DNA of 64,000 bases from Streptomyces sp. MRC013 (lineage in GTDB: Bacteria > Actinomycetota > Actinomycetes > Streptomycetales > Streptomycetaceae), in the NCBI RefSeq assembly GCF_023614235.1, contig NZ_CP094264.1, positions 1,984,001 through 2,048,000 on the forward strand. Reading direction: 5' to 3'. The notes beneath the pieces are model-generated. The model had not been told where the DNA came from, searched no databases, and saw only the letters and a program-made list of their open reading frames with translations. Shown piece by piece: positions 40,243 through 49,954 of the stretch (position 1 is its first letter; the number at the start of each line of letters is the position of its first letter). The translations under genes were made by a program, and so were the position numbers.

Positions 40243-40764
40243 ATGAAGTACCGCGCCGCCGTCACGTCCGCCGCGCTCACCGCCTCCCTGCTCTCCCTCA
40301 CCGCGTCCCCCGCCGCCGCCGACGCGCCGCGCGCGGAGGGGACCGGCACGGCCGCCGCCGCGGCCTCCTGCGGCGGCACCGTGTGGAAGGTGGGGGTGAA
40401 GACCAGGAACTTCCCCTTCATGGGTACCGACAACACCGTCTACATCGACGTCTACGACAAGGCCGCGGGGTACAAGCTCAAGCGGATGATGGAACTCGAC
40501 TCGTCGGGCGACGACTTCGAGGAAGGCGCCTACGGCACGTACTACCTCTGCCAGGAGAACGGCCTCGTCCCCTGGAACAACCGGTACAACGTGGTCATCA
40601 CCGCCTACGGCTCCGTCGAGGGGGGCGACCAGTGGGGGCTGGAGTCCGCCGACGTCACCAACGTCACCCGCGGAGAGGGGCCGTGGCACTACGACTGCGG
40701 CGGTGAGATCCTCAATCCGGGTCACGGGGAGTTCTTCTCGGCCGAGTGCAAGTGGGTGAGCTGA
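40243..40764 (+). CDS. Secreted PLAT-like small protein B, paralogue of the preceding gene
   Basis: 173 residues from ATG at 40243. Signal peptide MKYRAAVTSAALTASLLSLT with cleavage near AAAD (about 27), then an Ala/Gly-rich spacer. The mature domain (VWKVGVKTRNFPFMGTDNTV, then MMELDSSGDDFEEGAYGTYY and GLVPWNNRYNVV) parallels protein A throughout. Cys 43, 103, 152 and 169 correspond to 40, 97, 145 and 162 there. Both end CxWVS. The genes are 79 bases apart on the same strand, so they are a tandem duplication, diverged to well below half identity by eye. Role unknown. Confidence 0.85.
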   Translation: MKYRAAVTSAALTASLLSLTASPAAADAPRAEGTGTAAAAASCGGTVWKVGVKTRNFPFMGTDNTVYIDVYDKAAGYKLKRMMELDSSGDDFEEGAYGTYYLCQENGLVPWNNRYNVVITAYGSVEGGDQWGLESADVTNVTRGEGPWHYDCGGEILNPGHGEFFSAECKWVS

Positions 40765-40873
40765 CCTCCGGGTCCCCCGCCGACGGGACGCGGTGACCGG
40801 TACGGACCGCCCGGCCCCCGGCACTCCCCACCCGGCCACCGCGGCCGGTGTCCGCCACGAGCGTGCCGGGGCC

Positions 40874-40922
40874 CGGGCGGTCGGGGGGTCCGGGCGGTCG
40901 GGGGTCCGGGCGGTCGGGGGTC
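40874..40922. repeat. Short tandem repeat, 16-17 bp x 3
   Basis: Unit cgggcggtcgggggtc at 40874-40890 (one extra G), 40891-40906 and 40907-40922. Noncoding. Confidence 0.9.
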
Positions 40923-41110
40923 CGCGCCCCTCGGCGGGGACGTCGGTTCCCCGCACCTCCGTTCCCCCGCGGTGTCTCCGCTGCCCGGGGCCGTCCACCG
41001 TGCCGGGAGGCGGCGGGAGCCGGCGCGCGTCCGGTGGACGTCGTGGGGCCGGCCCCGGACGGTCAGACGCGGGCGGCGTCCCGTGCGGGCCGCGCGGCGA
41101 CCACGGGTGG

Positions 41111-41280
41111 ACGCGGACGGGCGCGGGACGGGCCGGTGGGCGCGGGACGGGCGCGGGACGGGCCGGTGGGCGCGGGACGGGCGCGGGACGGGCCGGTGGG
41201 CGCGGGACGGGCGCGGGACGGGCCGGTGGGCGCGGGACGGGCGCGGGACGGGCCGGTGGGCGCGGGACGGGCGCGGGACG
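41111..41280. repeat. 30-bp tandem repeat, five perfect copies plus a partial
   Basis: Perfect 30-base units begin at 41131, 41161, 41191, 41221 and 41251. A degenerate 20-base partial precedes them (41111-41130). Each unit contains an internal 12-base duplication (gggcgcgggacg). The array is almost pure G/C. Zero divergence between copies suggests recent or ongoing expansion. Confidence 0.97.
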
Positions 41281-41462
41281 GGGTGCCCGAGGGTGCGTCC
41301 CGCCGCTGGAAACGGATCGCGGGACCTCGGCCTCGCGTTCCGCGCGGACCCCGGCCTGCGAGGAGCACCGGGGGACGGCCGTTTCCGCGTGGGGAGGTCG
41401 CCCGCTCCCCGGATTACCACCGTTATGTCCCGCATGCGGCGGTCATCGAGCAGGATCGGCCC

Positions 41463-42983
<1,521 letters not shown>

Positions 42984-43040
42984 GCCGCCGGCCCCGGACC
43001 GGGACGGGCGGCCCGCCGCCCCCTCCCGCGGACGGGGTGC

Positions 43041-43079
43041 GCACCGGGCCCACCGCCACGACGGCGGTGGGCCCGGTGC
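43041..43079. terminator. Bidirectional terminator between convergent genes
   Basis: Perfect 17-bp stem (43041-43057 with 43063-43079, 5-base loop) in the gap between the aminopeptidase and the LolA-like gene; serves both. Confidence 0.88.
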
Positions 43080-43090
43080 CGTACGGGCGG

Positions 43091-44305
43091 CTACTTCGCG
43101 GCGTCGTTCGCCGCGGCGACCAGCGCCTGCTGCGTCACCGCACCGACGTACACCCGGCCGTCGTCCGTCATCAGGGCGTTGACCAGGCGGGTCTTGAAGA
43201 CCATGCCGGAGCCGAACTCGCCGCCGACCCGCGTGCCCAGCCCGTCCAGGAACTCCGCGGCCCCCTCGGGCAGCGCCCCCGACCCGGCACCCGCCTCCGG
43301 CGCGCCGGCCGGGGCGCCGCCCGGTCCGGCCAGCTCGACGACCGTGGTCCAGCCCTCGCCGATGACGTTCGGGCCCGATCCGCCCTTCCCGGGCTCCAGG
43401 CCCTCCAGCCCCTTCCGGAGCGCCCCGCCGTCCTTCTCCCGCGCCCCGGCGGCCGGGCCGTTCCCCTCGACGACCTCGGCGCCCTCCGGCGGCGTGAACC
43501 GGAACGCCGACGCGTCCGGCTTCCCGAAGTCGACCTCGGTGAAGCCGACGTCGACCGCCGCCGCGCCGCCACCGCTCGGCGTGAGCGTGAACTTCAGCGG
43601 CACGCCCTTCTCCGCGTCGACCGCGACCTTCACCGAGCCGATCGTGGACCCGCTCTGCTCGGGCTTCACGACCAGCTGGTACGCGTCGCGCCCGGCGACC
43701 CGCGCCGTGCCGCCGACGGTGACCGACGTCGTCCCGTCGACCGCCGCCAGCATCCGGGCCGCGAGCTCCTTCGGCGTGACCGGAGGCCGGGCGGCCTCCC
43801 GGCCGTCCGCGCCGCCCGCGTCCAGGCCCTTCTCGTGGTGGACCTCGCCGGACCTGCTGTCGTACGCCCACGCCTCGTCGCCGTCGCGCACGAGGGTGTA
43901 CTCGCCGTCGCCGTCCAGGACGGTCAGCCGCTGCCGGTCCGGGCCGTCCGCGGCGACCCTCAGCGTGTGCGTGCCGGACGCGAGCCGCATCAGCTGCTCG
44001 TCGGCGGACTTCGCCGCGGCCGGGTCCTCGCCCGTCAGGTCGCCGAGGCCGGCGATCGACGGCAGGCCGAGGTCCGTGGTGACCTTCACCGTGCCGGACA
44101 GCCGCTGGGCGTCCGCCGCCGCGATCCGCTCGACGAGCTCCTGCGCGGTGATCTCCGGCAGGTCCGGGTCGCCGGAGGCGGCGAGCGCCGGGACGAGCCC
44201 GATGGTCGCCGCCGCCACCCCCGCCACCGCGGCCGGGACCGCGTACCGGGCCACCGTCCGCCGCAGGGGCCGCGGGGTCTGTGCGTCGCTGTCGTTCGGT
44301 GCCAT
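43091..44305 (-). CDS. LolA/RseB-like outer-envelope protein (DUF2092-type)
   Basis: 404 residues from ATG at 44305 (MAPNDSDAQTPRPLRRTVAR), with GGAGG upstream. One N-terminal span or uncleaved signal (YAVPAAVAGVAAATIGLVPA) anchors an extracellular region. The first part (LVERIAAADAQRLSGTVKVT) and the central DGDEAWAYDSRSGEVHHEKG and GRDAYQLVVKPEQSGSTIGS resemble the LolA/LppX/RseB beta-fold that binds lipid or anti-sigma factors. Gly/Ala-rich loops follow. The end (FKTRLVNALMTDDGRVYVGA) is a second small domain. Gram-positive relatives are uncharacterised; a lipid-carrier or sigma-control role is only inference. Confidence 0.8.
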   Translation of the reverse strand: MAPNDSDAQTPRPLRRTVARYAVPAAVAGVAAATIGLVPALAASGDPDLPEITAQELVERIAAADAQRLSGTVKVTTDLGLPSIAGLGDLTGEDPAAAKSADEQLMRLASGTHTLRVAADGPDRQRLTVLDGDGEYTLVRDGDEAWAYDSRSGEVHHEKGLDAGGADGREAARPPVTPKELAARMLAAVDGTTSVTVGGTARVAGRDAYQLVVKPEQSGSTIGSVKVAVDAEKGVPLKFTLTPSGGGAAAVDVGFTEVDFGKPDASAFRFTPPEGAEVVEGNGPAAGAREKDGGALRKGLEGLEPGKGGSGPNVIGEGWTTVVELAGPGGAPAGAPEAGAGSGALPEGAAEFLDGLGTRVGGEFGSGMVFKTRLVNALMTDDGRVYVGAVTQQALVAAANDAAK

Positions 44306-44459
44306 GTCTGCGCTACCTCCGTGGTCTGGTGTTCCCATTCCACCGGACCGGCGGCGCGAAGACGTCAGACCCGGGCAGCAACCCGGAGTACCTCTCTGGG
44401 ATGACCCGGCGTCAGGGTCCTCCCCCACACGAGGCCGGGGCTCCGCACGGGCACCCGGT

Positions 44460-45470
44460 TCAGCCCGCCCGGTGCACCACGAGGTCGCACAGTTCGGCGA
44501 GCGCGGCCTTCGCGTACCCGTCCGGCAGCGGGGCCAGCATCGCCCGCGCCTCCCGCGCGTACCGCACCGTGTCGCGGCGGGCCAGCTCCAGCGCCGGGTG
44601 GACGCGCAGCCGGCGCAGCGCCTCGGCGTGCCGGGCGTCGTCCGCCAGGTCGCCCTCCAGGAGCTCGACCAGCTCCACGTCCTCGGCCCGGCCGTACCGC
44701 TCCGCCAGGGCGCGCAGGTGGAGGACCGGCAGGGTGGCGATGCCCTCGCGCAGGTCGGTGCCGGGCGTCTTGCCGGACTCGTGGGAGTCGGAGGCGATGT
44801 CCAGGACGTCGTCGGCCAGCTGGAACGCCACGCCCAGCCGCTCGCCGTACTGCGTCAGGATCTCCGTGAACCGCTCCCCCGCGCCCGCCATCATCGCGCC
44901 GAACCGGCCGGAGACGGCGACCAGGGAGCCGGTCTTGCCCGCGATGACGTCCAGGTAGTGCTCGACCGGGTCGCTCCCGTCGCGCGGGCCCGCGGTCTCC
45001 AGGATCTGGCCCGTGACCAGCCGCTCGAACGCCTCCGCCTGGATGCGCACCGCTTCGGGCCCGAGGTCCGCCAGGACGTGCGACGCGCGCGCGAAGAGGA
45101 AGTCGCCCGTGAGGACGGCGACCGAGTTGCCCCAGCGCGTGTTGGCGCTGTCCACGCCGCGCCGTACGAGCGCCTCGTCCATCACGTCGTCGTGGTACAG
45201 CGTGGCCAGGTGGGTGAGCTCGACCACCACGGCCGCGGGGACGATGCCGGGCGCGTGCGGGTCGCCGAACTGCGCGGCGAGTATCACCAGGAGCGGCCGG
45301 AACCGCTTGCCGCCCGCCCGCACCAGGTGCTGCGCCGCCTCCGTGATGAACGGCACGTCGCTCTTGGTGGCGTCGAGCAGCCCGGCCTCGACAGCCGCCA
45401 GTCCGTTCTGGACATCGGCTTCGAGAGCCTGGTCCCGCACGCTCAGCCCGAACGGCCCGACTGCGGTCAC
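44460..45470 (-). CDS. Polyprenyl diphosphate synthase
   Basis: Trans-prenyltransferase that elongates isoprenoid diphosphates. 336 residues from GTG at 45470, with CAGGAG upstream. Motifs: GGKRFRPLLVILAAQ, first Asp-rich region LYHDDVMDEALVRRG, GDFLFARASHVLA, GKTGSLVAVSGRFGAM, and the second region QLADDVLDIASDSHESGK with the GTDLREG loop. Bulky residues before the first motif (THLATLYHDD) favour a long product, such as the heptaprenyl to nonaprenyl chain of menaquinone. The setting between two complex I clusters fits menaquinone supply, by inference. Confidence 0.9.
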   Translation of the reverse strand: MTAVGPFGLSVRDQALEADVQNGLAAVEAGLLDATKSDVPFITEAAQHLVRAGGKRFRPLLVILAAQFGDPHAPGIVPAAVVVELTHLATLYHDDVMDEALVRRGVDSANTRWGNSVAVLTGDFLFARASHVLADLGPEAVRIQAEAFERLVTGQILETAGPRDGSDPVEHYLDVIAGKTGSLVAVSGRFGAMMAGAGERFTEILTQYGERLGVAFQLADDVLDIASDSHESGKTPGTDLREGIATLPVLHLRALAERYGRAEDVELVELLEGDLADDARHAEALRRLRVHPALELARRDTVRYAREARAMLAPLPDGYAKAALAELCDLVVHRAG

Positions 45471-46124
45471 GAGGGGGTCTCCTGTCTGCGGACGATCACA
45501 CGGATTGTCGACGTGTCGCTGGATTCGCTCACGTCAGCGTATCCGGTCCGGTTCCGATCACCGTGGGCACCTTCCCGCCACCCCCGGTCCGCCCGCGGCC
45601 GGCGTGCGCGGCCGGAAGCGCGCCCGTGGAGGGCCGCCGAGCGCCCCCGCGCCCCCGCCCCCTGGTCCCGCCGGGGGCGGCGGACCGCACCCGCGCCCCT
45701 CCTTCCCGCCTCCCCTTCGCCTCCTCGCCGCCCTCCTGCCGTCTCCTTGCCGTTCCCGTGCCGGTGCCCCGGCCGGACCCGCCCGGTCCGGTCCGGAGGC
45801 CCGTACGAACCGGGCGGCCCGTACGGGCCGGGCGGAGTGACGGCGGGCGGTGGCTGAGGCGGGGGCGGCGTGCGCGGGGCGGGTGGCGGCCCGGAGCGTC
45901 CGGTGCCGTCCCGGCGAGGCGCCCGGTGCCGCCCCGGCGGACGGGCCGCGGCGCGCCCCCCGGCCGGGGGAGGCGCGCCCCCCGGTCCGGTGCGCGCGCT
46001 CCCCGGGCCGGTGGGGCCGGCGCGCGGCCCGGGGTGACGAGGCCCTCCCCCACCGCGTCTGGGAGAAGCGTGCGCCCCGGCCGTAACGTGTCCCCTACAC
46101 ACGTGGAAAGCGAGGCAAGCACCG
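45471..46124. other. Divergent spacer between the prenyl synthase and fumarylacetoacetase genes
   Basis: About 650 bases of very GC-rich sequence with open but low-complexity frames (Pro/Arg/Gly/Ala) on both strands. No conserved gene, RNA or repeat recognised. It must hold two divergent promoters, neither of which I can place. Confidence 0.5.
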
Positions 46125-47360
46125 ATGCCCGAGCAGCCCTCCCCGAGCCCGCTCGACCTGGCCGAAGGCGACCCCTTCGGCCCGCACAACCTCCCGTACG
46201 GAGTGTTCTCGACCGCCGCCGAACCCGGCCGCCGCAGGGTCGGCGTGCGGATCGGCGACCACGTCCTGGACGCCGGGGCCGCGGCGCACGCGCTCGGCTC
46301 GCCGTACGCCGGACTGCTCGCCCGGCCGTCCCTCAACCCGCTGATGGCCGCGGGCCGCAGGGTCTGGCGCGACGTGCGCCGGGCGCTGACGGCGTGGCTG
46401 ACGTCGCCCGCGCACCGCTCGGACGTCGAGCCGCTGCTGCACCCGCTGGACGCGGTGGTGCTGCACCTGCCGTACGAGGTGGCCGACTACGTCGACTTCT
46501 ACGCGAGCGAGCACCACGCGTCGAACGTGGGCCGCATCTTCCGCCCGGACGGCGAGCCGCTCACGCCCAACTGGAAGCACCTGCCGATCGGTTACCACGG
46601 CCGCTCCGGCACCGTCGTGGTCTCCGGCACCGACGTGGTGCGCCCCTCCGGGCAGCGCAAGACCCCGGCCGACCCGGCGCCGGTCTTCGGCCCGTCGACG
46701 AAGCTGGACATCGAGGCGGAGGTCGGCTTCGTCGTCGGCACGCCGTCGGAGCACGGCCGCCCGGTCGCGCTCGGCGACTTCCGGGAGCACGTCTTCGGCC
46801 TGACGCTCCTCAACGACTGGTCGGCGCGCGACGTCCAGGCGTGGGAGTACGTGCCGCTGGGCCCGTTCCTGGGCAAGTCGTTCGCCACGTCGGTGTCGGC
46901 GTGGGTGACGCCCCTGGAGGCCCTGGACGCGGCCCGGGTGGCCCCGCCGGCCCGCGACCTCCCGCTGCTGCCGTACCTGGACGACTCCGGCGAGGACGAG
47001 CCGGGCGGCTACGAGCTGCACATCACCGTGAAGATCAACGGCGAGGTCGTCGCCGAACCGCCGTTCTCCACCATGTACTGGACGGCCGCGCAGCAGCTGG
47101 CGCACATGACGGTCAACGGCGCGTCGCTGCGCACCGGCGACCTGTACGGCTCCGGCACCGTCAGCGGGCCCGAGGCGCACCAGCGCGGCTCCCTGCTGGA
47201 GCTGACGTGGAACGGGCGGGACCCGCTCGACCTGTCCACCGGGAAGCGGACGTTCCTGGAGGACGGCGACGAGGTCACGCTCACCGCCTGGGCGCCCGGC
47301 CCGGACGGCGTGAAGGTCGGCCTGGGCGAGGTCACCGGCCGGATCACGCCCGCCGCCTGA
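46125..47360 (+). CDS. fahA: Fumarylacetoacetase
   Basis: Last enzyme of tyrosine and phenylalanine catabolism: fumarylacetoacetate to fumarate and acetoacetate. 411 residues from ATG at 46125. The N-terminal SH3-like domain (FGPHNLPYGVFST) leads into the FAH fold. Catalytic His and metal ligands lie in VADYVDFYASEHHASNVGRI, LPIGYHGRSGTVV, KLDIEAEVGFVVG and LLNDWSARDVQAWEYVPLGP, with FLGKSFATSVSAWV next. MTVNGASLRTGDLYGSGTVS is the end of the active site. Full length, single gene; no other tyrosine-degradation genes are adjacent. Confidence 0.96.
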   Translation: MPEQPSPSPLDLAEGDPFGPHNLPYGVFSTAAEPGRRRVGVRIGDHVLDAGAAAHALGSPYAGLLARPSLNPLMAAGRRVWRDVRRALTAWLTSPAHRSDVEPLLHPLDAVVLHLPYEVADYVDFYASEHHASNVGRIFRPDGEPLTPNWKHLPIGYHGRSGTVVVSGTDVVRPSGQRKTPADPAPVFGPSTKLDIEAEVGFVVGTPSEHGRPVALGDFREHVFGLTLLNDWSARDVQAWEYVPLGPFLGKSFATSVSAWVTPLEALDAARVAPPARDLPLLPYLDDSGEDEPGGYELHITVKINGEVVAEPPFSTMYWTAAQQLAHMTVNGASLRTGDLYGSGTVSGPEAHQRGSLLELTWNGRDPLDLSTGKRTFLEDGDEVTLTAWAPGPDGVKVGLGEVTGRITPAA

Positions 47361-47374
47361 CCCGCCGCGCCCCG

Positions 47375-47406
47375 GGGCCCGGCACCCGGCTCCGGGTGCC
47401 GGGCCC
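47375..47406 (+). terminator. Terminator-like hairpin after fahA
   Basis: A 15-base arm (47375-47389) pairs with 47392-47406 around a tight loop, 14 bases past the stop; GC-only, no T-tract. Confidence 0.7.
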
Positions 47407-47621
47407 TCCGGCTTCCCCGCGGGGACGCCGTGGCGGCGCGCCGTCCCGGACGCGGCCGGTGCGCGGCGCCGCCGCGGCGGACGGCGCCTTCCGCCCTATG
47501 GCCGACTCCGGGTGCGGGCGGCGGCGGCACGGCACATGCTGCTGGGGGCGGGGCGGGGGGCCCGCCCGGACCCGCCGGGTGCCCGGAAGCACCCGCACCC
47601 CCGTCCCACGAGGAGTACCGC

Positions 47622-48167
47622 ATGAAGCCGAGAGGGCCCCTGTCCGCCGCCGCCGTCGCCGCCCTGATCCCCCTGACGCTCCTGGCGGGCCCGGCACCCG
47701 CGGCGGCCGCCCCCGACGACGACGCCGCCGTGCTCGCCGACCTGATGACGGCGTACAGCGCGACGCAGAAGTACCACCGGGTCGAACGGGCCGTCGAGGA
47801 CGGCTACCTGCCGCTGCGCGGCTGCATCGCCCGCGCCGGCGAGGGTGGCATGGGCTACCACTACGTCAACAAGGCGTACAACAACACCACCGACCCGGCG
47901 AAGCCCGCCGCCCTGATGTACGAGAAGGCGGAGGACGGGACGCTGCGGCTGGTCGGCGTGGAGTGGTTCGTCGAGGACGCCGACCAGGACCTGACGACCG
48001 ACGACGACCGGCCGACGATGTTCGGGCAGCCCTTCCTCGGGCCGTCCGCGGGAGTGGAGGAGGGCGTGAAGGCCCACTACGACCTGCACGTCTGGCTCCA
48101 CAAGCCCAACCCCAAGGGGATGTTCCACGAGTGGAACCCCGACGTGCGCTGCGCCGCGGAGAACTGA
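47622..48167 (+). CDS. Secreted protein of unknown function with conserved His residues
   Basis: 181 residues from ATG at 47622, with ACGAGGAG upstream. Signal peptide MKPRGPLSAAAVAALIPLTL, cleavage near AAAA (about 30). I do not recognise a named family. The mature part is ordered and compact: KYHRVERAVEDGYLPLRGCI, GMGYHYVNKAY, ALMYEKAEDG, RLVGVEWFVED, FGQPFLGPSAG, AHYDLHVWLHKPNPKGMFHE and the end VRCAAEN. Six His (52, 80, 152, 156, 160, 169) and two Cys (68, 177) could give a metal site and one disulfide. Convergent with nuoN across a strong shared terminator. Confidence 0.8.
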   Translation: MKPRGPLSAAAVAALIPLTLLAGPAPAAAAPDDDAAVLADLMTAYSATQKYHRVERAVEDGYLPLRGCIARAGEGGMGYHYVNKAYNNTTDPAKPAALMYEKAEDGTLRLVGVEWFVEDADQDLTTDDDRPTMFGQPFLGPSAGVEEGVKAHYDLHVWLHKPNPKGMFHEWNPDVRCAAEN

Positions 48168-48226
48168 CCCGCACGGGCCGTTCCGCGGGGCCCTTGAGGA
48201 CCGGGCCGCCCGGAGGGTGATCCCCG

Positions 48227-48276
48227 CGCGGACGGCCGGGCGGGGCGCGCCACCGCGCCCCGCCCGGCCGTCCGCG
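48227..48276. terminator. Bidirectional terminator ending the nuo operon
   Basis: Perfect 23-bp stem (48227-48249 with 48254-48276, 4-base loop), the longest in the window, between the convergent secreted-protein gene and nuoN. Confidence 0.92.
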
Positions 48277-48304
48277 TGCGCCCCGGGCTCCTCCGGGGCC
48301 GCCG

Positions 48305-49954
48305 CTACCGGACGAACACCCCCGCCCGGTCCGCGAGGTCCAGGAAGTACTGCGGGGCGAGGCCCAGCACCAGCGTCACCGCGACGCCCACGCCGATCGC
48401 CGTCGTCGTCAGCGGCGACGGCACCGCGACGGTCGGGCCCTCCGGGTGCGGCTCGCTGAAGAACATCAGCACGATGACCCGGATGTAGAAGAACGCGGCG
48501 ATCGCCGACGCGATGACGCCGACCACCACCAGTGCGCCCGCGCCGCCCTCGGCCGCCGCCTTGAACACGGCGAACTTGCCGGAGAAGCCGGAGGTCAGCG
48601 GGATGCCCGCGAAGGCCAGCAGGAACACCGCGAACACCGCCGCCACCAGGGGCGAGCGCCGTCCCAGCCCCGCCCACCTGGACAGGTGCGTGGCCTCGCC
48701 GCCCGCGTCCCGCACCAGCGTGACCACGGCGAACGCGCCGACGGTGACGAAGGAGTACGCCGCCAGGTAGAAGAGCGTGGACGAGACCCCGGACGGCGTC
48801 GCGGCGATGACGCCGGCGAGGATGAAGCCCGCGTGGGCGATCGACGAGTAGGCGAGGAGCCGCTTGATGTCGGTCTGCGTGATCGCGACGATCGCGCCGG
48901 CCAGCATCGTGACCACGGCGACGCCCCACATGACGGGCCGCCAGTCCCAGCGCAGGCCCGGCAGGACCACGTAGAGCAGGCGCAGCATCGCGCCGAACGC
49001 CGCGACCTTGGTCGCCGCCGCCATGAATCCGGTGACCGGGGTCGGGGCGCCCTGGTAGACGTCCGGCGTCCACATGTGGAACGGCACGGCGCCCACCTTG
49101 AACAGCAGGCCCGCCAGCACCATCGCGAAGCCGACGAGCAGCAGCACGTCGTCGCCCGTGGTCGCCGCGAGGGCCGGGGAGACCGTGCCGGCCGCGCCGT
49201 CCACGACGTCCGCGATCCGGGCGTACGAGACGGAGCCCGCGTAGCCGTACAGCAGGGCGACGCCGAACAGCAGGAACGCCGAGGCGAACGCCCCGAGCAG
49301 GAAGTACTTGACCGCGGCCTCCTGCGACATCAGCCGCTTGCGGCGGGCGACGGCGCACAGCAGGTACAGCGGCAGCGAGAGGACCTCCAGCGCGATGAAG
49401 AGCGTCAGCAGGTCGTTGGCGGCGGGGAAGACGAGCATGCCCGCGACGGCGAACAGCATCAGCGGGAACACCTCGGTGGTGGTGAACCCGGCCCTGACCG
49501 CGGCCTTCTCGTGGTCGCCGCCCGGTACGGCGGCGGCCTCGGCGGCGAACGAGTCGACGCGGTGGCCGTGACGGGCCGGGTCGAGCCGCCGCTCGGCGAA
49601 GGTGAACACCGCGACGAGCGAGGTCAGCAGGATCGTGCCCTGGAGGAACAGCGCCGGCCCGTCGACGGCGACGGCGCCCATCGCCGAGATCCGCGCCTTC
49701 GTCGTGCCGTGCCCGGTGAGGGCGAGGCCGACGACCGCGGCGAACGCGCAGGCGAGCGCCGCGCCGCTGAGGAACAGCTGCACGTGGTACCGGGCGCGGC
49801 GCGGGACGGCGGCCTCCACGAGGACGCCGAGGACCGCCGCGCCGACCACGATGAGGACCGGGGCCAGCTGGGCGTACTCGATCTCCGGGGCGGGGATCGC
49901 GCCGAGCGGTTCGGCGGCCGCCGTCCACGGGCCGTGGAAGTGCGTAGTGCTCAC
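48305..49954 (-). CDS. nuoN: NADH-quinone oxidoreductase subunit N
   Basis: Antiporter-like proton-pumping subunit of complex I. 549 residues from GTG at 49954 ([20 protein letters not shown]). Functional Glu in FIALEVLSLPLYLLCAVA and Lys in LFKVGAVPFHMWTPDVYQG. The LAYSSIAHAGFILAGV helix carries the second Lys region. A hydrophilic insert (AAAVPGGDHEKAAVRAG) sits in the loop near residue 140. Last gene of the main nuo operon; overlaps nuoM by four bases. Confidence 0.95.
   Translation of the reverse strand: MSTTHFHGPWTAAAEPLGAIPAPEIEYAQLAPVLIVVGAAVLGVLVEAAVPRRARYHVQLFLSGAALACAFAAVVGLALTGHGTTKARISAMGAVAVDGPALFLQGTILLTSLVAVFTFAERRLDPARHGHRVDSFAAEAAAVPGGDHEKAAVRAGFTTTEVFPLMLFAVAGMLVFPAANDLLTLFIALEVLSLPLYLLCAVARRKRLMSQEAAVKYFLLGAFASAFLLFGVALLYGYAGSVSYARIADVVDGAAGTVSPALAATTGDDVLLLVGFAMVLAGLLFKVGAVPFHMWTPDVYQGAPTPVTGFMAAATKVAAFGAMLRLLYVVLPGLRWDWRPVMWGVAVVTMLAGAIVAITQTDIKRLLAYSSIAHAGFILAGVIAATPSGVSSTLFYLAAYSFVTVGAFAVVTLVRDAGGEATHLSRWAGLGRRSPLVAAVFAVFLLAFAGIPLTSGFSGKFAVFKAAAEGGAGALVVVGVIASAIAAFFYIRVIVLMFFSEPHPEGPTVAVPSPLTTTAIGVGVAVTLVLGLAPQYFLDLADRAGVFVR

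Noticed and set aside
41111..41280. CRISPR array
   Set aside because: The 30-bp units are directly contiguous with no spacers, are almost pure G/C, and have no cas genes nearby. It is a tandem minisatellite.
41063..41368. Repeat-encoded protein on the minus strand (decapeptide repeats)
   Set aside because: All frames across the 30-bp repeat are open because the unit is a multiple of three without stops. No signal peptide, ribosome site or flanking conserved sequence.
45471..46124. Small genes in the divergent spacer before fahA
   Set aside because: Several open frames exist on both strands, but all are Pro/Arg/Gly-rich and overlap each other; none has a conserved motif.
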